The position numbers and the translations under genes were made by a program. Shown one piece after another: positions 23,532 through 31,283 of a stretch of 64,000 nucleotides of DNA. Under the pieces are notes generated by a model. The model did not search any database. It saw only the letters and a list, made by a program, of their open reading frames with translations, and was not told the DNA's origin. This stretch comes from Amycolatopsis decaplanina DSM 44594 (GTDB lineage: Bacteria > Actinomycetota > Actinomycetes > Mycobacteriales > Pseudonocardiaceae): contig NZ_AOHO01000055.1 in assembly GCF_000342005.1 (NCBI RefSeq), forward strand, positions 385,406 to 449,405, given 5' to 3'. Within the stretch, counting starts at the first letter, position 1. Every line of letters starts with the position of its first letter.

Positions 23532-23853
23532 TATTCCTCCCCTGCGCGACCTCAAGAACGAAGAGCCTAGGCGACCGTAATTCGATGCACGAATCGCCCC
23601 CATCCACCTGGAAAACCGGCTTTCACCTGCGGATCTGCCAATTTTTGGACAGCTTCCGGGCCCGATTTCGTCATTTGTTTGCCACCGACTTGACAACGAA
23701 CGAAGATGACCAATCGGTGGCGCACGAAAACCGTACGTACGTCTCCTGACCACTTCCTGGCCAAGGTCCGGCAGGGGATGCGCGAAGACGATCACTCCGC
23801 TTAGCGTCGAAGAGACAGCCGCTCGCCGAGCGGCCAGAAACCGGGAGTACGGA
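23532..23853. other. Promoter region of the T7SS-like cluster with a duplication relic
   Basis: 322 bp between divergent SseB-like A and the small membrane protein gene. On the minus strand it contains a copy of the intergenic stretch that lies before SseB-like B, including the end of the WXG-like gene (SFVVKSVANK then a stop). No complete gene is present. The cluster promoter should be in this region; no clear -10/-35 pair seen. Confidence 0.55.
23674..23696. repeat. 23-bp repeat, non-coding copy upstream of SseB-like A
   Basis: 21 of 23 bases identical to 21640-21662. On the minus strand it still reads VKSVANK, like the C-terminus of the WXG-like protein, followed by a stop, but no full gene lies upstream. 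Relic of a second WXG-like gene. Confidence 0.7.
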
Positions 23854-24048
23854 ATGGAACTCGTCGTGATCGTCGGGCTGGCGATGCTGGTCGGGGCCGG
23901 GGCGGGCTGCCTCGTTTCGGCGCGGTGGCATCAGCGTCGCCGGGCGGAACTCATTCAGTTCGCCCAGGCATGGGAATACGCGCGGTACGCCGGATACGTC
24001 TCGGCGCACCGGTACCCGACCGGGACCGGTGCGCCTTTCTTGAGCTAG
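23854..24048 (+). CDS. Small single-span membrane protein
   Basis: 64 residues. One hydrophobic helix at residues 2-22 (ELVVIVGLAMLVGAGAGCLV), then a basic stretch SARWHQRRRAE that would stay in the cytoplasm, then a Tyr-rich tail ending PTGTGAPFLS. GGGAG stands upstream of ATG 23854 at good spacing. No family recognised. Its stop overlaps the convergent glucan phosphorylase stop by 4 bp. Moderate confidence because it is short and has no homologue I can name. Confidence 0.5.
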   Translation: MELVVIVGLAMLVGAGAGCLVSARWHQRRRAELIQFAQAWEYARYAGYVSAHRYPTGTGAPFLS

Positions 24049-26585
24049 GCGTGGACGACGCGGGCCAGTTCCGCCGGCGTGGCCAGCAGACGGTGTTTCG
24101 GCAGCACGCGGACGGTATAGCCGATCGAGCCCGGATGCGGCAGTTTCAGCCGCGCCGCGAACGCGCCGATCCCGTCGCCCGACATCGGGACGGTGACGGG
24201 GTCGCTCAGTTCGTCACCGTCGCCCACCTTCCCGACGACGGCCTGGATGTCCACTTCGGACGGTTCGAGGCCGGCGAGGTCGATCCGGGCCCGGATCGTC
24301 ACCTCGGTCCCCGTGACCATCGGCGCGGCGTCCTCGACGAGCAGTTCGGTGTCGAAGATCCGCACCCGCGGCCAGGAGACGTCCAGTTTGGTCCGGTAGT
24401 CGGCCAGCGACAACGCGCCGCGGTACCCGTCACCCGTGGCCTCCGCGACCATCCGCGACGCGGGCAGATAGCCCGATTCGACGTACTCCCGCACCATCCG
24501 CGAAGCCTGCACGCGCGGCCCGAGGGTCTCCAGCGTGTGCCACACCATCGACATCCAGCCGCCGGGCACACCGCCGGCGTCGCGGTCGTAGAACAGCGGC
24601 GCGATCTGGTGGCCCAGCAGGTCGTAGAGCGCCGCGGCCTCCAGTTCGTCGCGGCGCAGCGGGTCGGCGACGCCGTCCGCGGTGGGGATCGCCCAGCCGT
24701 TGCTGCCGTCGTAGCACTCGTCCCACCAGCCGTCGCGGATGGACAGGTTGAGCCCGCCGTTGAGCGCGGACTTCATCCCCGAGGTGCCGCACGCCTCCAA
24801 CTGCCGCACCGGCGTGTTCAGCCAGACGTCGCAACCGCGGTAGAGGTAGCGCGCCATCGACATGTCGTAGTCCGGCAGGAAGACGATCCGGCGCCGGACC
24901 TCGGGATCGTCGACGAACCGGACGATCTGCTGGATCAGCTGCTTGCCGCCTTCGTCGGCCGGATGCGACTTGCCCGCGACGACGAGCTGGATCGGGCGCC
25001 GCTCGTCCAGCAGCAGCGCACGCAGGCGCTCCGGGTCGCGCAGCATCAGCGTGAGCCGTTTGTACGTCGGCACGCGGCGGGCGAAGCCGACGGTCAGCAC
25101 GTCCGGGTCGAAGACCGTGTCGGTCCACCCGAGTTCGAGCGCGGACGCGCCGCGCTGCATCCACGCGGCCCGCACCCGGCGCCGTACCTCGGCGACCAGC
25201 TTCTCGCGCAGCTCCCGCCGCAGTGCCCACAACTGCTCGTCGCTGACGCCGTCCCGCAGCGGCTTTCCCTGAGCGCCGTCGAGGCCCAGTTCCTCGTGGT
25301 TGCGCCCGAGCAGCGCGCTCAGCTCGCGCGCCACCCAGGTCGGCCCGTGGACGCCGTTGGTGACCGAGGAGACGGGCACCTCGTCGAAGTCGAACCCGGG
25401 CCACAGCCTGGAGAACATCCGCCGCGACACGCGGCCGTGCAGCGCCGAGACGCCGTTCGCGCGCTGGGCGAGCCGCAATCCCATGTGCGCCATGTTGAAC
25501 AGGCCGGGGTTGTCCTCCGCGCCGAGCGCGAGCACACGGCGCGGGTCGACGTCCGGGACCAGCCTGCCGTCGGTGAAGTACCGCTGGACGAGGTCGACGG
25601 GGAACCGGTCGATACCGGCGCTGACCGGCGTGTGCGTGGTGAACACGGTGCCGGCGCGGACGGCGGGCAGCGCCTCGTCGAACGCCAGCCCGTCGGCCTG
25701 GATGATCTCGCGGGCCCGTTCCAGCCCGAGGAATCCGGCGTGACCTTCGTTGGTGTGGAACACCTTCGGCTGCGGATGCCCGGTCAGCTCGCAGTAGCGC
25801 CGCACCGCGCGGAAGCCGCCGATCCCGGCCAGGATCTCCTGCCGGATGCGGTGGTCCGCGTCGCCGCCGTACAGCCTGTCGGTGACCGCGCGCAGGTCCT
25901 CGTCGTTGGCGTCGGTGTCGGTGTCCAGCAGCAGCAGAGGGATCCGGCCGACGCGGGCCTTCCAGATCTGCGCGTGCAGCGTGCGCCCGGCGGGCATCGC
26001 GACGTCGACCAGCACCGGCCGGCCGCCGTCGGTCAGCAGCTCCAGGGGGAAGGCGTTCGGATCGATCACCGGGTAGTGCTCGACCTGCCAGCCGTCGAGC
26101 GACAGCGCCTGCCGGAAGTACCCGGCGCGGTAGAGCAGCCCGACGCCGACCATCGGCACGCCGAGGTCCGACGCCGCCTTGAGGTGGTCCCCGGCGAGCA
26201 CGCCGAGACCGCCGGAGTAGTTCGGCAGCGCCTCGGTGACGCCGAATTCCATCGAGAAGTACGCGACGGCGGGCGGGAGGTCGGCGTCGTCCTGCTTCTG
26301 GTACCAGCGCGGCTCGGCGAGATAGCGGTCCAGATCGGCGACCGCCTCGCGCGCGTGGGCGAGGAAGGCGTCGTCGACGGCGAGTTCGTCGAGCCGGGCC
26401 GGGGGCAGGGCGGTGAGCATCCGCAGCGGGTCGCGGACGCGGTTGAACAGCTCCGCGTCCATCGACGCGAACAGGTCGCGGGTGGGCGGATGCCAGGTCC
26501 AGCGCAGATTCGTGGCGAGGTCACCCAGGCCGGAGAGCGACTCCGGCAGGCTCGCGCGGACGGTGAACCGGCGGACTGCTCTCAT
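24045..26585 (-). CDS. glgP: Alpha-glucan (glycogen/maltodextrin) phosphorylase
   Basis: 846 residues. GT35-type phosphorylase of the short bacterial class with N-terminal DUF3417 domain (NLRWTWHPPTRDLF). Uses phosphate to release glucose-1-phosphate from alpha-1,4-glucans. Visible: VAYFSMEFGVTEALPNYSGGLGVLAGDHLK near 105, FHTNEGHAGFLGL, TTHTPVSAGIDRF, GFARRVPTYKR and the PLP/phosphate region EACGTSGMKSALNGGLNL. ATG 26585. No other glycogen gene is adjacent. The antisense strand is open over most of its length, an effect of GC bias only. Confidence 0.93.
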   Translation of the reverse strand: MRAVRRFTVRASLPESLSGLGDLATNLRWTWHPPTRDLFASMDAELFNRVRDPLRMLTALPPARLDELAVDDAFLAHAREAVADLDRYLAEPRWYQKQDDADLPPAVAYFSMEFGVTEALPNYSGGLGVLAGDHLKAASDLGVPMVGVGLLYRAGYFRQALSLDGWQVEHYPVIDPNAFPLELLTDGGRPVLVDVAMPAGRTLHAQIWKARVGRIPLLLLDTDTDANDEDLRAVTDRLYGGDADHRIRQEILAGIGGFRAVRRYCELTGHPQPKVFHTNEGHAGFLGLERAREIIQADGLAFDEALPAVRAGTVFTTHTPVSAGIDRFPVDLVQRYFTDGRLVPDVDPRRVLALGAEDNPGLFNMAHMGLRLAQRANGVSALHGRVSRRMFSRLWPGFDFDEVPVSSVTNGVHGPTWVARELSALLGRNHEELGLDGAQGKPLRDGVSDEQLWALRRELREKLVAEVRRRVRAAWMQRGASALELGWTDTVFDPDVLTVGFARRVPTYKRLTLMLRDPERLRALLLDERRPIQLVVAGKSHPADEGGKQLIQQIVRFVDDPEVRRRIVFLPDYDMSMARYLYRGCDVWLNTPVRQLEACGTSGMKSALNGGLNLSIRDGWWDECYDGSNGWAIPTADGVADPLRRDELEAAALYDLLGHQIAPLFYDRDAGGVPGGWMSMVWHTLETLGPRVQASRMVREYVESGYLPASRMVAEATGDGYRGALSLADYRTKLDVSWPRVRIFDTELLVEDAAPMVTGTEVTIRARIDLAGLEPSEVDIQAVVGKVGDGDELSDPVTVPMSGDGIGAFAARLKLPHPGSIGYTVRVLPKHRLLATPAELARVVHA

Positions 26586-26723
26586 GAAGAGCGACCATAT
26601 CGCCACGGTCCCCGCCCCGCTCAAGACCCACTTCGGGGATTACCTGCACGCGGGCCATAAGCGCTGGGTAGGGTCCCTGCTTGCCGGAGTACGCGGCCCG
26701 GTCGGGGCCCTGACGACAAGCGA

Positions 26724-28193
26724 GTGAACATGATCCAAGGGGGAGTGCGGGGCTTTCGACGTCCGGCTCTGATCGCGGTCGTGGCGGTGCTGGCCCTCGG
26801 GCTGAGCGCTTGCGGCGACAAGGGAAGCTCGGCCGGGAAGCAGGGCAGCCAGCCGGGAGCCGGTGACATCGCCGGTCTGCCGGTCACGCATTTCGAGAGC
26901 GGGCTGAAGCCGGACGCGCCCAAGCCGGACCTGCAGGTCCGCAACGAGGACGGCTCAGAAGACGACCAGCTCGCCATCGCCGCGATCGCCGACGCGCAGG
27001 CCTACTGGACCGAGGTCATGCCGCGCGACTTCGGTCAGCCGTACGAGCCGCTGAAGTCGCTGCTGTCCTACAGCGCGAAGACCGACGACGAAGAGACCGA
27101 ATGCGGGAGCGTCAAGAAGCTCGTCAACGCGTTCTACTGCCCGCCGGGTGACCTGGTGGCGTGGGACCGCGGCGTGCTGCTGCCCATGCTGCGCGAGCGG
27201 TTCGGGAAGATGGCGGGCGCCGTCGTGCTCTCGCACGAACTCGGGCACGCCGTGCAGTACCGGCTCGGCGAGAAGGCAGGCATCAAGAAGACCACCCCCT
27301 CGATCGTCAAGGAGCAGCAGGCCGACTGCTTCGCCGGCGGTTACTTCCGCTGGGTCGCCGAGGACAAGAGCAAGTTCTACCGGGTCTCCACCTCCGAAGG
27401 CCTCAACCAGGTCATGGCGTCGCTGTTCCTGATCCGCGACCAGGCGGGCACCAGCGCGACCAAACAGGGCGCGCACGGCACGGCCTTCGACCGCACGTAC
27501 GCGTTCCAGGTCGGGTTCGAGAAGGGCCCGAAGGAATGCGCCGCGATGAACGAGGAGAACATCAAGGCGCGGATCACCGAGCGCCCGTTCGACAAGGGTG
27601 ACAAGGGCAAGGGCGACGAGAAGCTCGACGCCGAGATCATCGGGATCCTGAAAAAGAGCCTCGACGAGGCTTTCAAGGGCGCCGGTGTCCCGGGCCCGGA
27701 GATCACCGAGGACGGCAACGGCAGCTGCCCCGGCGGCCCCAGCACGCCGCCCGCGTCGTATTGCCCGTCGAACAACACCGTCAGCATCGACATGGCCAAA
27801 CTGCGCGAACTGGCCCAGCCGGTCGACCAGCAGGCGGAATGGGAAAGCGGGCACAGCGAGGGCAAGGGCGACTTCGCCGCGTTCTCGGAAATCGCGTCCC
27901 GGTACGCGATGGGCATCCAGAAGGGTGTCGGCGCGTCGATCGACAACGCGAACGCGGGACTGCGCACCGCCTGCCTGGTCGGCGCGTGGGCGAAGGCCAG
28001 CACGGTGCCCGGCGCGACGCTGCGGCTCTCGGCCGGTGACCTCGACGAGGCCATCTCGGACCTGCTGAGCCCGGAGAGCCTGGTCTCGGCCGACGTCAAC
28101 GGCAAGCGCGTGGACAACGGTTTCGAGCGGGTCGAGGCGCTGCGGAAGGGCTACCTGGAGAGCTCGTCGGTCTGCTCGACCCAGTACGGCTGA
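26724..28193 (+). CDS. Secreted neutral zinc metallopeptidase, lipoprotein
   Basis: 489 residues. Lipoprotein signal peptide with lipobox LSAC (Cys near 30). Zinc site HELGHAVQY (HExxH) near 172, with a downstream QADCFAGGYFRWVAE motif whose Asp/Glu may complete the site; this is the putative neutral zinc metallopeptidase family (YpfJ-like). Four additional Cys in the C-terminal half may form disulphides (CPGGP, YCPS, TACLV, SVCST). Start GTG 26724 or ATG 26730, two codons apart. Ends 14 bp before a long terminator hairpin shared with the thioredoxin gene. Confidence 0.85.
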   Translation: MNMIQGGVRGFRRPALIAVVAVLALGLSACGDKGSSAGKQGSQPGAGDIAGLPVTHFESGLKPDAPKPDLQVRNEDGSEDDQLAIAAIADAQAYWTEVMPRDFGQPYEPLKSLLSYSAKTDDEETECGSVKKLVNAFYCPPGDLVAWDRGVLLPMLRERFGKMAGAVVLSHELGHAVQYRLGEKAGIKKTTPSIVKEQQADCFAGGYFRWVAEDKSKFYRVSTSEGLNQVMASLFLIRDQAGTSATKQGAHGTAFDRTYAFQVGFEKGPKECAAMNEENIKARITERPFDKGDKGKGDEKLDAEIIGILKKSLDEAFKGAGVPGPEITEDGNGSCPGGPSTPPASYCPSNNTVSIDMAKLRELAQPVDQQAEWESGHSEGKGDFAAFSEIASRYAMGIQKGVGASIDNANAGLRTACLVGAWAKASTVPGATLRLSAGDLDEAISDLLSPESLVSADVNGKRVDNGFERVEALRKGYLESSSVCSTQYG

Positions 28194-28206
28194 TCGCCCG
28201 CTCCAA

Positions 28207-28263
28207 AATACGTGAAGGCCCCCTTCACTGCGCTAGGCGCAGTGAAGGGGGCCTTCACGTATT
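28207..28263. terminator. Bidirectional hairpin terminator (27-bp perfect arms)
   Basis: 27-bp arms, perfectly complementary, around a TAG loop, between the convergent peptidase (stop 28193) and thioredoxin-TPR gene (stop 28272). Core GTGAAGGCCCCCTTCAC occurs again in shorter form at 30662 and, with CCTCC, at 63937, so it is a repeat family used as terminator. Confidence 0.85.
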
Positions 28264-28271
28264 CCGGGAAC

Positions 28272-29243
28272 TCAGTACAGCGCGCTGGCGAGGTCCCGCC
28301 GCGCCTTCATGACGCGCTCGTCCGCCGAGTCGAACAGTTCGAACAGCGCCACCAGGTGCTCCCGCACCTTGTTGCGCTCGTCCCCCGCGGTACGCCGCAC
28401 GACGGCGATCAGCCGCGCGAAGCCCGCCTCGGGCTGCTGTCCCGCGACTTCGAGGTCGGCGGCGGCGAGCTGGGCGTCGAGGTCGGCCGGGTCGGCGTCG
28501 GCCTTCGCGATCGCGTCCGGGCCGGCGGCCTCGGCGCGGGCGGTGAACTTGACCTGCGCGAGCGCGGTCTTGGCCTCCTCGTTCGCGGGCTCGACGTCGA
28601 GGATGCGCTCGTAGGCCGCCTGCGCCGCGGCGAAGTCACCGCGTTCGAAGGCCTCCTCGGCCTCGGTGAACCGCGGGTCCTCCGGCACCTCGACACCGCC
28701 GCCGTTCTGCTCGGCGGCCTTGATGCCGGGCAGCCGGTCGCGCAGCGCGTCGAGCAGCGAGCCGAGCCACTTGCGGATCTCGGGTTCGGGCAGCGCGCCC
28801 GAGAACGCGTCGACCGGCTGGCCGCCGCCGATGGCGATGACCGTCGGGATCGACTGCGCGCCGAAGAGCTGCGCGATGCGCGGGTTGGCGTCGACGTCCA
28901 CCTTCGCGAGCACCCAGGCACCGCCGGACTCGGCCGCGAGGCGTTCCAGCACCGGGCTGAGCTGTTTGCACGGGCCGCACCATTCGGCCCACAGGTCGAC
29001 GACCACCAGCTGCTGCAGGGAGCGCTCGACGACCTCGCTCTGGAAGGTCGCCTCGGTGACGTCGATCACGGCGCCCGCCGTGGCGGGGCCGCCGGGCGCG
29101 GCGCCGTCCGCGGGCCGCGGTGGGGCCGGAGGCTGTTTCTGGGGCGCTTCGGCACGCGCCTTGAGCGCGGAAAGGTCGACCGCGCCGGAAAGCGCGGCGG
29201 AGAGGGCCGCCGTCTTCGATGCTGATCCGCGTGGGTGTGTCAC
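28272..29243 (-). CDS. Thioredoxin-TPR protein (CnoX/YbbN-like)
   Basis: 323 residues. Ala/Pro-rich N-terminus (1-55), thioredoxin domain at 58-165 with the active site WAEWCGPCKQLSP and cis-Pro segment QSIPTVIAI, then TPR-like helices (FTEAEEAFERGDFAAAQAAY and following). This is the CnoX/YbbN layout: a holdase for oxidatively stressed proteins with thiol chemistry. Both active-site Cys are present, unlike the SxxC E. coli form. GTG at 29243 chosen as first plausible start; upstream frame overlaps the divergent gene region. Confidence 0.87.
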   Translation of the reverse strand: MTHPRGSASKTAALSAALSGAVDLSALKARAEAPQKQPPAPPRPADGAAPGGPATAGAVIDVTEATFQSEVVERSLQQLVVVDLWAEWCGPCKQLSPVLERLAAESGGAWVLAKVDVDANPRIAQLFGAQSIPTVIAIGGGQPVDAFSGALPEPEIRKWLGSLLDALRDRLPGIKAAEQNGGGVEVPEDPRFTEAEEAFERGDFAAAQAAYERILDVEPANEEAKTALAQVKFTARAEAAGPDAIAKADADPADLDAQLAAADLEVAGQQPEAGFARLIAVVRRTAGDERNKVREHLVALFELFDSADERVMKARRDLASALY

Positions 29244-29341
29244 GGTTCCATCCTGGCACGCATCCCCGAGCCTTTCACCGCATGCCCCCGGCTGCCCGCT
29301 TGGCAGGACGGCCGGAGTTCCGGCAGGCTCGCCACGAGGGG

Positions 29342-29758
29342 GTGATCGACATTCCGACACGCAGGACGGCCACCGTGGCCGTCGCGATCGCCATCGCCGT
29401 CACGTGGGTGAGCGTCATCACGGTGCTGATCGCCCATCAACCCCACCCCGGTGTCGCCAGTCCCGGGCAGCTCCGGGAGGGCCTCACCGACGCACTCAAC
29501 GAGCACGACGTCGAGGCCCTCTCCGAACTCATCGACTATCCGCCCGCGTCGGCGGGCGACTTCGCGAAGTCCTATATCGACGCGCTGGCGGGCCGCGGCG
29601 CCCACGACGTCACGGTGAAGTTCGCCCCGGACGAGCTGGCGCCCACTTCGGCGACGGTCAGCGGGAAGCTCGGCGACGGCAGTTCCTTCGGCTATCGGGT
29701 GGCCATCGCGGTCAAGGACAAGCTGTGGCTGGTCGCCTTCACCCCGCCGCTCCCTTGA
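29342..29758 (+). CDS. Membrane-anchored hypothetical protein
   Basis: 138 residues. One membrane helix at 9-32 (ATVAVAIAIAVTWVSVITVL), then an extracytoplasmic domain: LREGLTDALNEHDVEALSEL and FAKSYIDALAGRGAHDV, then beta strands ending KLWLVAFTPPLP. The pattern resembles NTF2-like secreted domains in actinobacteria but is not diagnostic. GTG 29342 chosen next to GAGGG; ATG 29282 would add a basic leader. Convergent with the thiamine-binding-like gene, stops one base apart. Confidence 0.6.
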   Translation: MIDIPTRRTATVAVAIAIAVTWVSVITVLIAHQPHPGVASPGQLREGLTDALNEHDVEALSELIDYPPASAGDFAKSYIDALAGRGAHDVTVKFAPDELAPTSATVSGKLGDGSSFGYRVAIAVKDKLWLVAFTPPLP

Positions 29759-29759
29759 C

Positions 29760-30062
29760 TCATTCGCTCAGATGCTTCTCGACGCGCTCCACCTTCGCGG
29801 TCAGCTGCCCTTCGTAGCCCGGCCGGATGTCGGCCTTGAGCACCAGCCCGACCCGCGACGAGCCCTCGCCCGCCGCCTCGACGGCCCGCTTCACGACGTC
29901 CATCACTTCGTCCCAGCTGTCACCTTCCAGGTTTGTGAACATCGCGTTGGTCGAATTCGGCAGGCCGGACTCGCGCACCACTTTCACCGCGCGGGCGACC
30001 GCCTCGCTGACGCCGCCGTCCTCCTCGGCCGCGGACGGGCTGACACTGAAGGCCACGATCAT
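29760..30062 (-). CDS. MTH1187 (DUF77) family thiamine-binding protein
   Basis: 100 residues. Full match to the MTH1187/YkoF-like fold: begins MIVAFSVSPSAAEEDGGVSEAVARAV, contains LPNSTNAMFTNLEGDSWDEVMDVV and ends VGLVLKADIRPGYEGQLTAKVERVEKHL. Proteins of this type bind thiamine or its pyrimidine part and form tetramers. ATG 30062. Divergent from the MarR gene 87 bp away. Confidence 0.87.
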   Translation of the reverse strand: MIVAFSVSPSAAEEDGGVSEAVARAVKVVRESGLPNSTNAMFTNLEGDSWDEVMDVVKRAVEAAGEGSSRVGLVLKADIRPGYEGQLTAKVERVEKHLSE

Positions 30063-30121
30063 CTTCTGCTCCTCGTTCAGACGCTTTTGCCACGCATAAC
30101 ACCCGGTGGTGCGCCGTGGTA

Positions 30122-30131
30122 CGGGTACCCG
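30122..30131. promoter_or_regulatory. Candidate MarR operator
   Basis: CGGGTACCCG, a 10-bp perfect palindrome within GGTAC-GGGTACC, 18 bp before the MarR start and between divergent genes. Suggestive of autoregulation only. Confidence 0.35.
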
Positions 30132-30149
30132 CTGGTAACTTCGGGCGCC

Positions 30150-30650
30150 ATGAGCCCTCCGTTGCCGTTCGATCCGATAGCCCGCGCGGCGCAGCTGTGG
30201 GAAGCCCGTATCGGGCCGTCCGAAACCATGGCCGCGGTGACCGGGATCATGCGCGTGCAGCAGATCATCCAGTCCGCCGTGGACGGCGCGCTCAAACCGC
30301 ACGGGCTGACCTTCGCCCGGTACGAGGCGCTGGTCCTGCTGACCTTCGCCCGCGCGTCCCACCTGCCGATGCGCGTGATGGGCGAGCGGCTGCAACTGCA
30401 TCCGACGAGCGTCACCAACATCGTCGACAGGCTGGAGAAGGACGGCTTGGTCAAGCGCGTGCCGCATCCGACCGACCGCCGGACCACGCTGGTCGAGATC
30501 ACCGACGAAGGCCGCGCACGCCGCGAAGAGGCCACGAAGGCGGTCACCGAAATCGACTTCGGGCTGACCGGGCTCACCGGCAAGCAGACCGAGCAGCTGA
30601 CCGACCTGCTCACCAAGGTCCGCAAGGCCACCGGCGACTTCACGGAATAA
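30150..30650 (+). CDS. MarR-family transcriptional regulator
   Basis: 166 residues. Winged helix at 65-130: MRVMGERLQLHPTSVTNIVDRL recognition region and wing KRVPHPTDRRTTLVEITDEG, with D-R-R-T motif typical of MarR. Unlike the first MarR of this window it has a long N-terminal helix (RAAQLWEARIGPSETMAAVTG). Divergent from the MTH1187 gene; a palindrome lies between. Followed by a terminator hairpin shared with the convergent DUF3817 gene. Confidence 0.87.
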   Translation: MSPPLPFDPIARAAQLWEARIGPSETMAAVTGIMRVQQIIQSAVDGALKPHGLTFARYEALVLLTFARASHLPMRVMGERLQLHPTSVTNIVDRLEKDGLVKRVPHPTDRRTTLVEITDEGRARREEATKAVTEIDFGLTGLTGKQTEQLTDLLTKVRKATGDFTE

Positions 30651-30661
30651 CCGAGAGCACA

Positions 30662-30696
30662 CGAAAGGCCCCCTTCCATCAGGACGGGGGCCTTCG
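30662..30696. terminator. Bidirectional hairpin terminator
   Basis: CGAAAGGCCCCC ... GGGGGCCTTCG, 11-bp stem with one bulged base, between convergent MarR (stop 30650) and DUF3817 (stop 30712). Related in core sequence to the hairpin at 28207. Confidence 0.75.
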
Positions 30697-30711
30697 CGTA
30701 TTTGCCGAAGA

Positions 30712-31080
30712 TCAGGCGGCGGCAGCGGTTTCCGGGGTCCGGGTGAACAGGCCGACACCGCCGTGCGACAGCCGCTGCGGGCCGTCGAGCTTGCCGTTGC
30801 GCAGCGCCCAGGACTCGAACAGCCAGGTGAACAGCGGCGGAATGCTGGAGAGCAGCGCGAGGATCAGGGTCTTCGGGCGCCAGCCGAGCGGCTTCGCCAC
30901 GGACAGGGAGACCAGCACGTAGAGGACGAACACGACGCCGTGCACCATGCCGAGGACGGGAACGCCGCCCTCGCCGAGCTTGACGGCGTACTTGAGGAAC
31001 ATCCCGACCAGCAGCCCGGCCCAGGAGAGGGCTTCGGCTACCGCGGCCACGCGGAATACTAGAGCGGCCTTGCTGGACAC
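30712..31080 (-). CDS. DUF3817 integral membrane protein
   Basis: 122 residues, three membrane helices: about 5-27, 38-60 and 69-90. Matches DUF3817 (LVFRVAAVAEALSWAGLLVGMFLKY and GVPVLGMVHGVVFVLYV), a small actinobacterial membrane family of unknown role. GTG 31080 preceded by AGGAGGAGAAA. The upstream 200 bp hold a 9-bp inverted repeat pair (ACGTCCGAC at 31126-31134, GTCGGACGT at 31178-31186), possibly regulatory. Confidence 0.82.
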   Translation of the reverse strand: MSSKAALVFRVAAVAEALSWAGLLVGMFLKYAVKLGEGGVPVLGMVHGVVFVLYVLVSLSVAKPLGWRPKTLILALLSSIPPLFTWLFESWALRNGKLDGPQRLSHGGVGLFTRTPETAAAA

Positions 31081-31226
31081 TTTCTCCTCCTGTGGGGTCT
31101 CACCACTATGCGTGCACACATGACTACGTCCGACGAGCACTGTCCAAGGCGGACTCGCCAAGAACGTCAACAGCACTGTCGGACGTGGTAATACCAGTGT
31201 GAGGCGTGACGGCCCTCACCGGAACA

Positions 31227-31258
31227 CCGGGGGTCGTGATGCTGCTCACGACCCCCGG
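31227..31258. terminator. Strong hairpin terminator of the mannosidase gene
   Basis: CCGGGGGTCGTGA-TGCTGC-TCACGACCCCCGG: 13-bp perfect stem, six-base loop, 25 bp after the GH92 stop codon (31284) on the minus strand. Confidence 0.8.
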
Positions 31259-31283
31259 CACGAACCGGTCTAAACCACTCGGA

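Noticed and set aside
23925..26660. Open frame of about 900 codons antisense to the glucan phosphorylase gene
   Set aside because: Composition is the mirror of a high-GC coding strand, rich in Arg, Gly, His and Asp with no domain; the phosphorylase on the other strand is unmistakable.
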